Below, in pieces: positions 8,849 to 17,190 of a stretch of 64,000 nt of DNA; positions within the stretch are counted from its first letter, which is position 1; each line of letters begins with the position of its first letter. The stretch covers positions 1,049,501 to 1,113,500 of the forward strand of contig NC_008011.1 of NCBI RefSeq assembly GCF_000055945.1, given 5' to 3'. Origin of the DNA: Lawsonia intracellularis PHE/MN1-00 (GTDB taxonomy: Bacteria; Desulfobacterota; Desulfovibrionia; Desulfovibrionales; Desulfovibrionaceae). Both the position numbers and the translations under genes were made by a program. A model generated the notes under the pieces. It saw nothing but the letters and a program-made list of their open reading frames with translations. It was not told the DNA's origin and made no database searches.

Positions 8849-10066
8849 TTAACGTTGAATTGTTTTCCCAACAACATAGCCGCTTGCCCAAGCCCAATGT
8901 AGATTATATCCTCCCAAAAGGCCTGTAATGTCAAGAATTTCTCCAGAAAAATAAAGGCCTGGTATTATATTGCTTTCAAGGGTATGAGGGTTAACTTCAT
9001 AGGTATTAACACCACCAGCCATAGCTTCAGCTTTTTTTATACCCTCTGTTTCAAGAGGGCTCTCAACATAAGCATGAAGTTTGTTACTAAGCCATATACG
9101 GTTTTTTTTACTTATTTCAGCGACTTTTTGTGACTGGAGATTAATAGGAATAAAATTATCAATAAATCGAGTAGGAAAAAAGTTTTTTAATAAGCTTTTT
9201 ACTGTTTGCTTTGTATTACTAAAGGAATGCATATAATCAATAAGAGAAATATGAGGTAAGAAATTTATAGTAATAGTTTGTCCTTTTTCCCAAAAACATG
9301 AAGCCTGCAAAGCAGCAGGACCACTAATACCTTTATGTGTAAAAAGAAGTGGATAATGAAATGTGCGTTTTTTATTATCTGCTCCTATAGTGATACTAAC
9401 ATTAAGGCTAATTCCTGCTAAATCTTGTAATGGAGAGTTTTTTTGAAGAATAAATGGAACAAGAATTGGCCGAGTTGGAATAATAGTATGACAGCATTGT
9501 TTTGCTATATGTATTCCTAAGTCTGTTGCTCCTGTGGCAGGCCACGCTTGACTTCCTAAGGCTAGCACTAAATTAGAGGTTTTTAGAAGTTGAGTAGAAG
9601 TTTTTATTACAAATGATTTTGGGTTAGCAGATACTTTTTGTATACTATTTTTTAATAAAAATTGGACATTATTTTTTTTACATTCATCTATAAGACATTT
9701 TACAAAGTGAGCAACTTTTACTTTACAGAAGACTTGATCATGGGATCGTATTTCCCAAGGGATATTATATTTTTTTAGGAGATCGATGATATCATGGGGT
9801 GAATATTGTAATAAGACATCTTTACAGAATATAGGATTTTCTCCTACATACCATTTTGGGCTTAAATTTAAGTTAGTTATATTACCTTTTCCTCCACCTG
9901 CTAGGCATAGTTTACGCGCTATAGTAGGTGAATGATCTATTATTATACAAGATAAACCTTTTTGAGCTACTGTGAGCCCACACATGAGTCCAGATGCACC
10001 TGCTCCAAGAATGACGACATCATAATCATGTTCATAATCATATTTTGGAGATAAGTTGTTTGTCAT
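8849..10066 (-). CDS. BaiN/HI0933-like FAD-dependent oxidoreductase
   Basis: Flavoprotein of the HI0933/YhiN/BaiN family (aminoacetone oxidase-like annotations are common; true substrates are mostly unknown). The N-terminal FAD Rossmann motif is VVILGAGASGLMCG. The family signature RKLCLAGGGKGNITN follows. The C-terminal FAD block is GLYFSGEILDITGLLGGYNLHWAWASG, where the glycine-rich end contacts the flavin. Length (405 aa) is standard. The TAA stop is 51 bases from the HD-hydrolase start, so the two may be co-transcribed. Confidence 0.88.
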   Translation of the reverse strand: MTNNLSPKYDYEHDYDVVILGAGASGLMCGLTVAQKGLSCIIIDHSPTIARKLCLAGGGKGNITNLNLSPKWYVGENPIFCKDVLLQYSPHDIIDLLKKYNIPWEIRSHDQVFCKVKVAHFVKCLIDECKKNNVQFLLKNSIQKVSANPKSFVIKTSTQLLKTSNLVLALGSQAWPATGATDLGIHIAKQCCHTIIPTRPILVPFILQKNSPLQDLAGISLNVSITIGADNKKRTFHYPLLFTHKGISGPAALQASCFWEKGQTITINFLPHISLIDYMHSFSNTKQTVKSLLKNFFPTRFIDNFIPINLQSQKVAEISKKNRIWLSNKLHAYVESPLETEGIKKAEAMAGGVNTYEVNPHTLESNIIPGLYFSGEILDITGLLGGYNLHWAWASGYVVGKTIQR

Positions 10067-10241
10067 AAATAATACTATCTTTTTTATATAACCTTAGTTT
10101 TATGTTTTATAAAATAATTTGTTTTGAGTATAGATTAACTAGTTTTTTGTAGTATATTGATATACTTATTTACTCTATAAATTTTGTTTTATTATATTAT
10201 TTAACAATAGTGAGCAACAATATAGCGGAGGGGAAAAAGTT

Positions 10242-10919
10242 ATGAATCCTACTAGTGAAGCATTAATGGCAGCATGGGAGTTTCGTTATGCTTGTAAAGA
10301 GTTTGATCCTGTAAAGAAAATTAGTGAAGAAGACTTTCATATAATTCTTGAAGGTGGTCGTCTTTCTCCAAGTTCTTTTGGTTTTGAACCATGGGAGTTT
10401 CTTGTTGTACAAAATGTTGAGTTGAGATCTGTAATTCGTGCTTTTTCTTGGGGTGGACAAACACAAATTCCTACAGCTAGTCATTTGGTAATCATCCTAG
10501 CACGGAAGCCAGAAACTATGGGGCCAAACTCTTCATATGTTCGAAAAACAATTATGGAAGATACTTAACATTTACCTGAAAATGTTGCTAATGCTAGAGC
10601 AGAGAAATATGGAATTTTTTTGAAACATGATTTTAATTTACTAGGTAATGAAAGAGCTTGTTTTGAATGGGTAGCAAGACAATGTTATATTCCATTAGCT
10701 AATATGATGACGGCAGCAGCATTTTTAGGAATAGATTCTTGTGCAATAGAAGGCTTTATAAAAGCAGATTTAGAAAAATTACTATCAGATAAAGGATACA
10801 TAGATCCAAATGAGTTTGGGGCAGCATGTATAGTCACTTTTGGTTATCGTAAAGAGTCATCTCCACCTTTTTTAAAAACACGCCGTCCAGAAAAAGAGGT
10901 TGTTCATTGGATAAATTAA
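10242..10919 (+). pseudogene. Nitroreductase family gene interrupted by one in-frame TAA
   Basis: An NAD(P)H-dependent FMN nitroreductase-like gene (NfsB/YdgI type) split by one stop. The first part (10242-10565, 108 aa) has the family start FRYACKEFDPVKKISEEDFH and the FMN-binding LSPSSFGFEPWEFLVVQN. After TAA at 10566-10568 the same frame continues uninterrupted to 10919 with family blocks ERACFEWVARQCYIPLANMM, GIDSCAIEGF and AACIVTFGYRKE. The whole would be 225 aa, normal for the family. One C-to-T change (CAA to TAA) would explain it. The ribosome site GGAGGGG is intact. TAA rules out selenocysteine recoding. An internal TTG at 10620 could restart translation, but that product would lack the FMN-binding half. 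Confidence 0.85.
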
Positions 10920-10921
10920 AT

Positions 10922-11329
10922 TTACGACCAATGAAATAAAATCAAAAGTTCTAATGCTGGATGAAGACTATGGCAAAGGGGACAGTCTTTAGCAATAGTT
11001 TCAAGAGCTATTTTATCTTTCTCTGTAATGTTTATTGTAGATATATTTAATATGATTTCTATTGTTTTGATTCTTTTAGGCTCATGGGTAACTATTGTTT
11101 TCGTCTCTGCTTCTAATTTAATGAGCTTAATATTATGTAGTAATGCATGAATATGCATTGCTGTTATAATACAGGTTGTAATAGATGTAACAAACAAGTC
11201 CATTGAAGAAAAGGAAGAACTTTGGCCATAATTATTTAATGGAGGATCTGTTATGATTTTTGTTCCACTACTTACATGAAGACATTCTACTTGAAAATTA
11301 CCAATATATTTTGCTAGAATTACAGACAC
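10922..11329 (-). CDS. OsmC family protein
   Basis: Small (135 aa) OsmC/Ohr-like protein, a family of thiol peroxidases and related proteins. Two conserved cysteines are seen: one in SITTCIITAMHIHALLHN at the start of the long central helix, the second in KDCPLCHSLHPALELL near the end. Their placement fits the general OsmC/YhfA group rather than Ohr. Substrate is unknown. The stop codon lies two bases from the stop of the convergent broken nitroreductase. Confidence 0.8.
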   Translation of the reverse strand: MSVILAKYIGNFQVECLHVSSGTKIITDPPLNNYGQSSSFSSMDLFVTSITTCIITAMHIHALLHNIKLIKLEAETKTIVTHEPKRIKTIEIILNISTINITEKDKIALETIAKDCPLCHSLHPALELLILFHWS

Positions 11330-11512
11330 ACTTCTTCATCCTATTTTTTGTTAAAGGTTATATACAATTACTATGAAGAAAAATATATTGTTTCATCTAA
11401 ACAAAAAAAATTTAGTTATTAAAATTTTTTTTGTTAGAGTATTATAATACATTTTTTATTATATTGTGTAATATTTTTTTATTAATATATAATAAAACTA
11501 TCTAAAATTTTT

Positions 11513-11551
11513 AAAAAAGATAGACTGTATAAAATACAGTCTATCTTTTTT
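11513..11551. terminator. Bidirectional terminator-like hairpin without an assigned gene
   Basis: A perfect stem GATAGACTGTAT (11519-11530) / ATACAGTCTATC (11534-11545) with a three-base loop, preceded by six A and followed by six T. It can terminate transcription on either strand. No intact gene ends here on either side, so it may end a small RNA or a lost gene. Confidence 0.8.
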
Positions 11552-11780
11552 AATTAATATATAGAAAATACAGAAATTTTAGAGTTGATATTGTAAGTAA
11601 CAAGAAAAATATATTCTTTCTTTTACTTAAAGTTATATAGATGTCTAAATCCTGTAAAGTCAAATTTCTATATTTCTATTAGTTTTGTTTTATATAGAAA
11701 CTCAGTTTTAGTTGTAATATATTTGTTTAGAATTATGGTTTGTTATAAAACAACTGAAGATAATAAAAAAGGAATATATA

Positions 11781-11837
11781 ATGAAGAGGTTACATATTCG
11801 TTTTTTTTTTTTTTTTACTCTATTAACATTAAATTGA
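11781..11837 (+). pseudogene. Remnant of a small exported-protein gene with a 16-T tract
   Basis: A good ribosome site (AAAGGA) precedes ATG at 11781. The frame reads MKRLHIRFFFFFTLLTLN and stops at 11835-11837. Basic residues then a hydrophobic run look like a signal peptide. The phenylalanines come from 16 consecutive T at 11801-11816. Changing the T count by one opens only a few extra codons in either direction, so this is more likely a decayed gene than a working phase switch. Confidence 0.35.
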
Positions 11838-12054
11838 TAAAATAGGAGATCATAATGAATTAGAAGTCTGTTTAGGTAGATCATATAGTCCATATCATGA
11901 GTTGATTTATGAATACAACTAATATTGTTATACAACAGTGATTATACTACACTCTAAACCTATTCTAAGGTAAATACTAAAAACTAAACAACAGATAAAC
12001 CTGCTGGCTCTATATCTGCAGGAGACTAAAGAAGGTATTCAGCAGGGCTTAAAA

Positions 12055-12219
12055 TCAGCTGTAACCAATTTCTGCACTACATCCACCAGTACTATAGTAG
12101 CCTACTTCTGATTGACTACAACATGAAGTTTTACAGTTATTAGAGTGATTGGGAGTAGGAGATATTGCAAGAGGTTGGTTAGGAAAATATACTAATAATA
12201 CTACGATAATATAATATAG
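12055..12219 (-). pseudogene. Open frame for a cysteine-rich secreted-type peptide, no start codon
   Basis: A 54-codon stop-free frame reads a hydrophobic stretch (YYIIVVLLVYFPNQPLA) resembling a signal peptide, then a Cys/Ser/Gly-rich tail with CKTSCCSQ and STGGCSAEIGYS. A stop codon (12220-12222) bounds it upstream and no ATG, GTG or TTG lies in frame. It is therefore probably the end of a gene whose start was lost. No relative recognised. Confidence 0.3.
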
Positions 12220-12612
12220 TTATTATTTTTTGAATAATCTGAAGATAAGAAATTATATAGTTAATAAGAAATTTTTAATTATTACTACAAGTAAAAAGCG
12301 AAAATGTTGTATATAGATATATAATAGTGCTTCCAATGTATTTAATATATTACAGTATAATATCATAATTAAATAAAATTATGTACCGTATTTTAATATA
12401 AGTTTATTATATATTAGTGAACCAAATTTTTATTTAGTTATTAAAAGCTAGTAGTAGCTATATAAGGTATAAAAAGATATATAAACTTTTTAATAATAAG
12501 TTATAGTTAAATTTTTTTATGAAAAAGATCTAACTATAATAGATAGATGTAGAGAATAAGAAAGAGAACTAGTTGATTTAGATAAAATTAATTAATAAAT
12601 TATTGGGAATAA

Positions 12613-12689
12613 TGGTGTGCCCGGCAAGAATCGAACTTGCGGCCTACAGCTTAGGAGGCTGTCGCTCTATCCTACTGAGCTACGAGCAC
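12613..12689 (-). tRNA. tRNA-Arg (anticodon CCT)
   Basis: Cloverleaf on the minus strand: acceptor GTGCTCG pairs with CGGGCAC, the D-arm has AGCTCAG, the anticodon stem ACAGC/GCTGT holds loop CTCCTAA (anticodon CCT, reads AGG), and the T-arm has GTTCGAATC. CCA is encoded at 12613-12615. It has its own promoter just upstream. Confidence 0.95.
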
Positions 12690-12702
12690 ATGTTTGATAG
12701 TA

Positions 12703-12732
12703 GATTTAGGTATACTTCACTATATCTGTCAA
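12703..12732 (-). promoter_or_regulatory. Sigma-70 type promoter for tRNA-Arg(CCT)
   Basis: On the minus strand a perfect -35 TTGACA (12732-12727) is followed, after 18 bases, by TAAATC (12708-12703) as a weak -10. The tRNA begins 14 bases further on. Confidence 0.55.
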
Positions 12733-12801
12733 GTTTATTTGTTTAATTATCTTGAAGTTAGTTACTACAGTTTATTTTATAACACATTAGTTTTATTATA
12801 A

Positions 12802-13119
12802 CTATTTTCTTTTGTTGGTTGATGAAGTATTTCCCTTTGCTAATCCTATATTGCAATGATTTTTATAGATATGTAGGAAAACTTTTTGCCTAGCTTTGTG
12901 TTTACGATGTTGTGTTTTATATTTTTCTATTTTTTTTATAAGTAATTCTGAGAGACCAATCGATATTATACATGCTACTATTCGTCCTGTTGTGATAACA
13001 AGCCTTTTACATTTAGACCAATAGTCATCCCAAGGGTCAAATATTTTTTTTGTTTGCCTATGGTTATCATTAGTTAATAATTGTTGTTTACCCTTGTAGT
13101 AATTTTCATAGCTTTCTCC
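12802..13119 (-). pseudogene. Frame-disrupted ORF in the fliJ position after fliI
   Basis: A stop-free frame of 105 codons with no ATG/GTG/TTG suited to start it. It reads FDPWDDYWSKCKRLV, then a hydrophobic stretch (VITTGRIVACIISIGLSELL), then a Lys/Arg-rich tail. Directly upstream an excellent AAGGAG plus ATG (13109) opens a different frame that stops after 11 codons; a one-base shift would join them into about 102 aa. In most flagellar operons fliJ follows fliI, but this sequence does not look like the FliJ coiled coil. It may be an unrelated small membrane protein. Not certain to be coding. Confidence 0.4.
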
Positions 13120-13139
13120 TTATGAAAGCACTACGAGGA

Positions 13140-14459
13140 CTACCTATGAGCAAGATCATGTAATAAACGAAAGGAATCTTCTAATGTAGAACGATCACTA
13201 ATATTTTGTTTTAGAAATGATTCTATAGGACCATGCATTGTTATAGCTTTATCTATTTCTTCATTAGAGCCTTGAATATATGCTCCAATATTAATCATAT
13301 CTTCAGCTTTACGAAATGTTGCCATATATCTCCCCACAATACGCCCATCTTGAACCTGTTCTGGAGTGCAAATATCAGATCGTAAACGGCTAATAGAGCG
13401 TAATACATCAATAGCTGGGAAATGATCTTGATCTGCCAGGTCACGTGTAAGAACAATATGTCCATCAAGTATAGAGCGAACAGCATCAGCAATAGGTTCA
13501 TTAAAATCATCTCCATCTACAAGAACAGTATATATTCCTGTGATTGTACCAGTATTACTACGACCTGTTCTTTCAAGAAGTTTAGGTAGTTGTGCAAAAA
13601 CTGTGGGTGTATATCCTTTTGTAGTAGGAGGTTCACCAACAGCAAGTCCAATTTCACGCGCTGCCATAGCAAATCGGGTTACTGAATCCATCATAAGCAG
13701 AACATCTTTCCCTTGATCTCGAAAATATTCTGCTACTGCTGTTGCAGCATAAGCGGCACGCATACGTACAAGAGGAGATTGATCAGATGTAGCTATAATA
13801 AGAACAGATCGTGTCATTCCTTCTGGACCAAGCTCTTTTTCCATAAACTCAACAACTTCTCGACCACGTTCTCCTATCAACCCTATTACATTAACATCTG
13901 CAGAAGTGTACCGAGCCATCATTCCCATAAGAGTTGACTTTCCAACACCAGATCCTGCCATAATACCTACTCGTTGTCCTTTACCAAGGGTAATCATGGA
14001 GTTAATAGCACGTACCCCTACATCAAGAGGATCTTTAATACGTGGTCGTTCAAGTGGTGATGGAGGATTTGAATAAAGAGGGATTAATTTTTCTGGTATA
14101 ATTGGATTTCCGCCACTAAGAGGTTCTCCAAAAGCATTGAATGCATGTCCAAGAATCTCTTTACCTACGGGGAACACAGGAGGTAAACTAGTATTTCTAA
14201 TAAGACTTCCAGGTTGGATACCTCTCATTTCTCCATAAGGCATAAATAACAGATTCCCTTCACGGAAACCTACCACTTCTGCAGCAATAGCCTCTCCATG
14301 TTCATCATTCCCAGAGAGCATATGACATACAGCACCTAGAGGCGACTTTAACCCTGTTCCTTCAGCAACCAACCCAACTACTTTATTTACTTTACCATAA
14401 ACACGTAATGGATTGCTTTCTTTTAGCAGTTTTTGGCATTCTTTTGGTGTAAGTCCCAT
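13140..14459 (-). CDS. fliI: FliI, flagellar type III export ATPase
   Basis: Hexameric ATPase that, with FliH and FliJ, delivers substrates to the flagellar export gate at the cytoplasmic membrane. The Walker A motif AGSGVGKST lies near residues 168-176, and the ATPase blocks IGERGREVVEFMEKELG, ATSDQSPLVRMRAAYAATAVAEYFRDQGKDVLLMMDSVTRFAMAAREIGL and the export-ATPase signature PPTTKGYTPTVFAQLPKLLER are all present in order. Length (439 aa) is normal. It starts 24 bases after fliH and is the last clear gene of the flgB operon. Confidence 0.96.
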   Translation of the reverse strand: MGLTPKECQKLLKESNPLRVYGKVNKVVGLVAEGTGLKSPLGAVCHMLSGNDEHGEAIAAEVVGFREGNLLFMPYGEMRGIQPGSLIRNTSLPPVFPVGKEILGHAFNAFGEPLSGGNPIIPEKLIPLYSNPPSPLERPRIKDPLDVGVRAINSMITLGKGQRVGIMAGSGVGKSTLMGMMARYTSADVNVIGLIGERGREVVEFMEKELGPEGMTRSVLIIATSDQSPLVRMRAAYAATAVAEYFRDQGKDVLLMMDSVTRFAMAAREIGLAVGEPPTTKGYTPTVFAQLPKLLERTGRSNTGTITGIYTVLVDGDDFNEPIADAVRSILDGHIVLTRDLADQDHFPAIDVLRSISRLRSDICTPEQVQDGRIVGRYMATFRKAEDMINIGAYIQGSNEEIDKAITMHGPIESFLKQNISDRSTLEDSFRLLHDLAHR

Positions 14460-14483
14460 AACCGTACTATACCTTTATTTTAT

Positions 14484-15929
14484 TTATTCACTGGGGGTAA
14501 AATTTGTTAAGGTTACTTGAGATGGAGTATTATCCATATTTAATTCATGATTACTACCTTGCTCTACCATAGCAGAAGAGAATTCTTCCATTTGCAAATT
14601 TTTTGGTAGTTCAGAAAATATATCCCGTTCTATATTGTCATTTATATCAGTATGATGAGATGTTAGTATGGAGTTGTTATCAGTAGATATATCAGAAGTA
14701 AAAGAATCAGTGAGTGATGTTGAAAGAGAAGGATTAGTTATAGTAGATTCATCAGTGGAAGATAGACCAGAAGAAAGTTCTTTATTAATTTCATATTGTG
14801 GAATATCAGGAGGCAATTCTATTCCTTCAAGTTCAGGAAATGTGAATTCTACCTCTTCTGATGGTGGGTTTATTAAGTCTATTTCAGCTGGAGAGATAGG
14901 TTTTTTATCATTGGGAGATAATGTTTCCTTACTGGAAGGAGTTTTTTCAGAAGAGTCATTTTGTACAGGAGTATGTTGCAGTATTGCTGCCTCTTTTGAT
15001 AATGCTGTAATTCCTGTTATATCTGCAATATCTGCTATAGATTGAGCTGCAACAATGTCAATTTCACTTTCAGGTATAATTAATTGTTGGAGTATGGCTC
15101 TAACTTCTTCTTTTCGAAGTTGGCTGTTACTATCTACCATCCCTGAACGACTTTCTACAATTACATCATTTTCGCCCATTGTTACATCTATTTTTATTTC
15201 CCAGTTTTTTAATTCTGGAAATTGATTTTTGATGTTAGTAATGAGGTCGATAATAGTATTTTTATTATTTGGATTAACACGGATAGTAACACGTTGTCGT
15301 TCTTCAAGCTGTTGAACAGCCTTGTTAAGAACGCTATCTAGTATCGCCGTGTGTTCTTTGGATAATATCCAATCAGTTGCAACTTCTGTAGCTGTATGTA
15401 ATAGTTTTACTAAATCTGAACGCCAGTTATCAAAAATGACAGTGTATTGTCTTTCAATAGTCTTCAGTATAGAAGCAGCAGTCATGTGGATAGATTTTAT
15501 TTGTTCTTTTATCTCTTCTTGAGCTTGCTCAATGCCTAATCGGTATCCTTCTTCATGAGCTAATTCTCTAATATGATCAGCTTCTTCACGAATACGTTCA
15601 GCTTCTTTCAATGCTTGTTGAGCTTGCTTATGAAGCTTATCGCTTTCTTTCTTGGTTTTTTCTGCCCATTGTTTAGCTGTTTTTCTAATTGTTTCTGCAT
15701 TGGCACGTGCTTTATCAAGCATTGCTTGTACATGTATTGTTGCACGCTCTCTCACACGTGTCATGTATTCTGAAACAGTCCGACGGTTCCATACTTCTTG
15801 TTCATGTGTACCTATGACTTGTTTTAATGAAGATTCTTTATCAGGAGAAGGTCCCATAAAAACTGTCCCAGTATTCAGTTTATTTTTGGGATGGTTTTTT
15901 TCATCTGTAGAGAACTTTTTATTATTCAT
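14484..15929 (-). CDS. fliH: FliH-like flagellar export regulator with a long acidic tail
   Basis: FliH binds and restrains FliI and docks it at the C-ring. Residues ~50-160 form the charged coiled coil typical of FliH (TIHVQAMLDKARANAETIRK, EEADHIRELAHEEGYRLG), followed by the FliH/YscL domain to about 290 (LIIPESEIDIVA at its end). Odd feature: about 180 further residues, rich in Ser, Thr, Pro and acidic residues and apparently disordered, make it 481 aa against the usual ~230-300. Position between fliG and fliI agrees. The N-terminal 40 residues are also extra. Confidence 0.85.
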   Translation of the reverse strand: MNNKKFSTDEKNHPKNKLNTGTVFMGPSPDKESSLKQVIGTHEQEVWNRRTVSEYMTRVRERATIHVQAMLDKARANAETIRKTAKQWAEKTKKESDKLHKQAQQALKEAERIREEADHIRELAHEEGYRLGIEQAQEEIKEQIKSIHMTAASILKTIERQYTVIFDNWRSDLVKLLHTATEVATDWILSKEHTAILDSVLNKAVQQLEERQRVTIRVNPNNKNTIIDLITNIKNQFPELKNWEIKIDVTMGENDVIVESRSGMVDSNSQLRKEEVRAILQQLIIPESEIDIVAAQSIADIADITGITALSKEAAILQHTPVQNDSSEKTPSSKETLSPNDKKPISPAEIDLINPPSEEVEFTFPELEGIELPPDIPQYEINKELSSGLSSTDESTITNPSLSTSLTDSFTSDISTDNNSILTSHHTDINDNIERDIFSELPKNLQMEEFSSAMVEQGSNHELNMDNTPSQVTLTNFTPSE

Positions 15930-15975
15930 AAGTTTTGTTACCTGATACTACATTGATAGTATCTTATATATACTA

Positions 15976-16971
15976 TTATAAAAAGACATCTCCACTACCA
16001 TGGTTAATAGTAACTTTGCCTTCTCCTTCAAGTCGTCGTACAATTTTAACAATATTTTGTTGGGCTTGCTCAACATCAGATAGCTTTGTTGGTCCCATGA
16101 ACTCAAGTTCTTCACGTACCATATTTGCTCCACGTTCAGACATATTTCTGAAAATGTATTCTTTAAGCTCATCTGAAGCTCCACGTAAGGCCAATGTTAG
16201 TTCTTCATTAGAAGTTTCTTTAAGAACTTCTCTAATTGATCGATCGTCAAGTCCTTTTATATCTTCAAATACAAACATGAGATTACGAATATCTTCAGCC
16301 ATCTGTGCAGAATCCTCTTCAATCTCAGCAAGAACTTCTTCTTCTGTAGCACGGTCAACTGCGTTAAGGATTTCAGCTACAGATTGAACACCACCAACTT
16401 TTTTCCCTTCTTTACTACCCATTGCAATGAGTTGGCTTTGTAAAACCCTATCGACTTCTACTAACATATCTTCTGGAACTGATTCTAGTTTAGCAAGTCT
16501 AATAAGTACTTCAGCTCGAACTCCAGCAGGAAGCATAATAAGTAAGCTTGCTGCTTGTTCTGGGCTAAGGTGTCCAAGGATTAGCGCAAGAGTTTGAGGA
16601 TGTTCATTACGTAACATTTGGGAAAGAAGTTTTGGGCTTACTTTTTCAAGTTCTTTAAAAGGAGCAGGTCCGGACTCAACGTTAAGTGAATCCATAATAT
16701 ATTTAGCTGTTTCACCATCAAGGTTTTTCATAAGCATACGTTTTAGACTATCTTGACCACCAATAATGAGATCTTTTCCTGTAACTAAATCTTGGTGAAA
16801 TGTACGTAATACATCTTCTACAGTATCTTTAGAAACTGTATCTAAGTCTATAACAGCTTTAGATATAGCAGCAATTTCTCTGCGTTCCATACGTTTGAAC
16901 ACTTCAGCAGTGAATTTATCACCCAACACAAGTAATAAAACTGCTGCTTTTTGTGTTCCAGTTAATTCCAT
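15976..16971 (-). CDS. fliG: FliG, flagellar motor switch/C-ring protein
   Basis: FliG couples the MS ring (FliF) to the switch and meets the stator. N-terminal domain begins MELTGTQKAAVLLLVLGD (FliF binding). The middle domain has the EHPQ motif (LRNEHPQTLALILGHLSPEQ). The C-terminal motor domain contains the charged helix (IKGLDDRSIREVLKE) and the FMGP segment near the end. Length 331 aa, normal. It follows a 219-bp spacer after the 71-aa gene and precedes fliH by 46 bp. Confidence 0.96.
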   Translation of the reverse strand: MELTGTQKAAVLLLVLGDKFTAEVFKRMERREIAAISKAVIDLDTVSKDTVEDVLRTFHQDLVTGKDLIIGGQDSLKRMLMKNLDGETAKYIMDSLNVESGPAPFKELEKVSPKLLSQMLRNEHPQTLALILGHLSPEQAASLLIMLPAGVRAEVLIRLAKLESVPEDMLVEVDRVLQSQLIAMGSKEGKKVGGVQSVAEILNAVDRATEEEVLAEIEEDSAQMAEDIRNLMFVFEDIKGLDDRSIREVLKETSNEELTLALRGASDELKEYIFRNMSERGANMVREELEFMGPTKLSDVEQAQQNIVKIVRRLEGEGKVTINHGSGDVFL

Positions 16972-17190
16972 ATAGTTGACTCCTTGACATAGGTATATGG
17001 TATTTATTTAACTAGGATATATGGTTTTTATGTGGATAGATGGCATACTATCTTTTATAAATGCAATCTGCATGCCTATAAAGTTTTTGCTAGGAGTTAA
17101 AATTATAGATTAGGAGAACAACAACTTAATTTATACTATATCTAATGTATCAATATGGATAAAAAATAGTATAGGTACTAAAAATGTTAA

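Larger units (their letters stand above)
11330..12612. other. Gene-poor decayed region of 1.28 kb
   Basis: No intact gene of normal size. It holds a strong hairpin at 11513-11551, a signal-peptide-like start followed by a 16-T run at 11781-11837, a possible continuation in another frame (about 11836-11920, IDKIGDHNELEVCLGRSYS), and on the minus strand an open frame for a cysteine-rich peptide at 12055-12219. The 12001-12180 part is richer in GC than its surroundings. This looks like remains of one or more small exported-protein genes. The rest (12230-12600) shows no signal I can support. Confidence 0.5.

Noticed and set aside
10566-10568. In-frame stop in the nitroreductase as a possible selenocysteine codon
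   Set aside because: selB is present in the window, but the codon is TAA; only TGA is recoded to selenocysteine.
11708-11935. 75-codon minus-strand ORF
   Set aside because: Its run of lysines comes from reading the 16-T tract backwards; low-complexity, no start signal.
15690-15720. TGGCACG on the plus strand inside fliH, a sigma-54 -24 element
   Set aside because: No GC at the required -12 position and it lies inside coding DNA in antisense.
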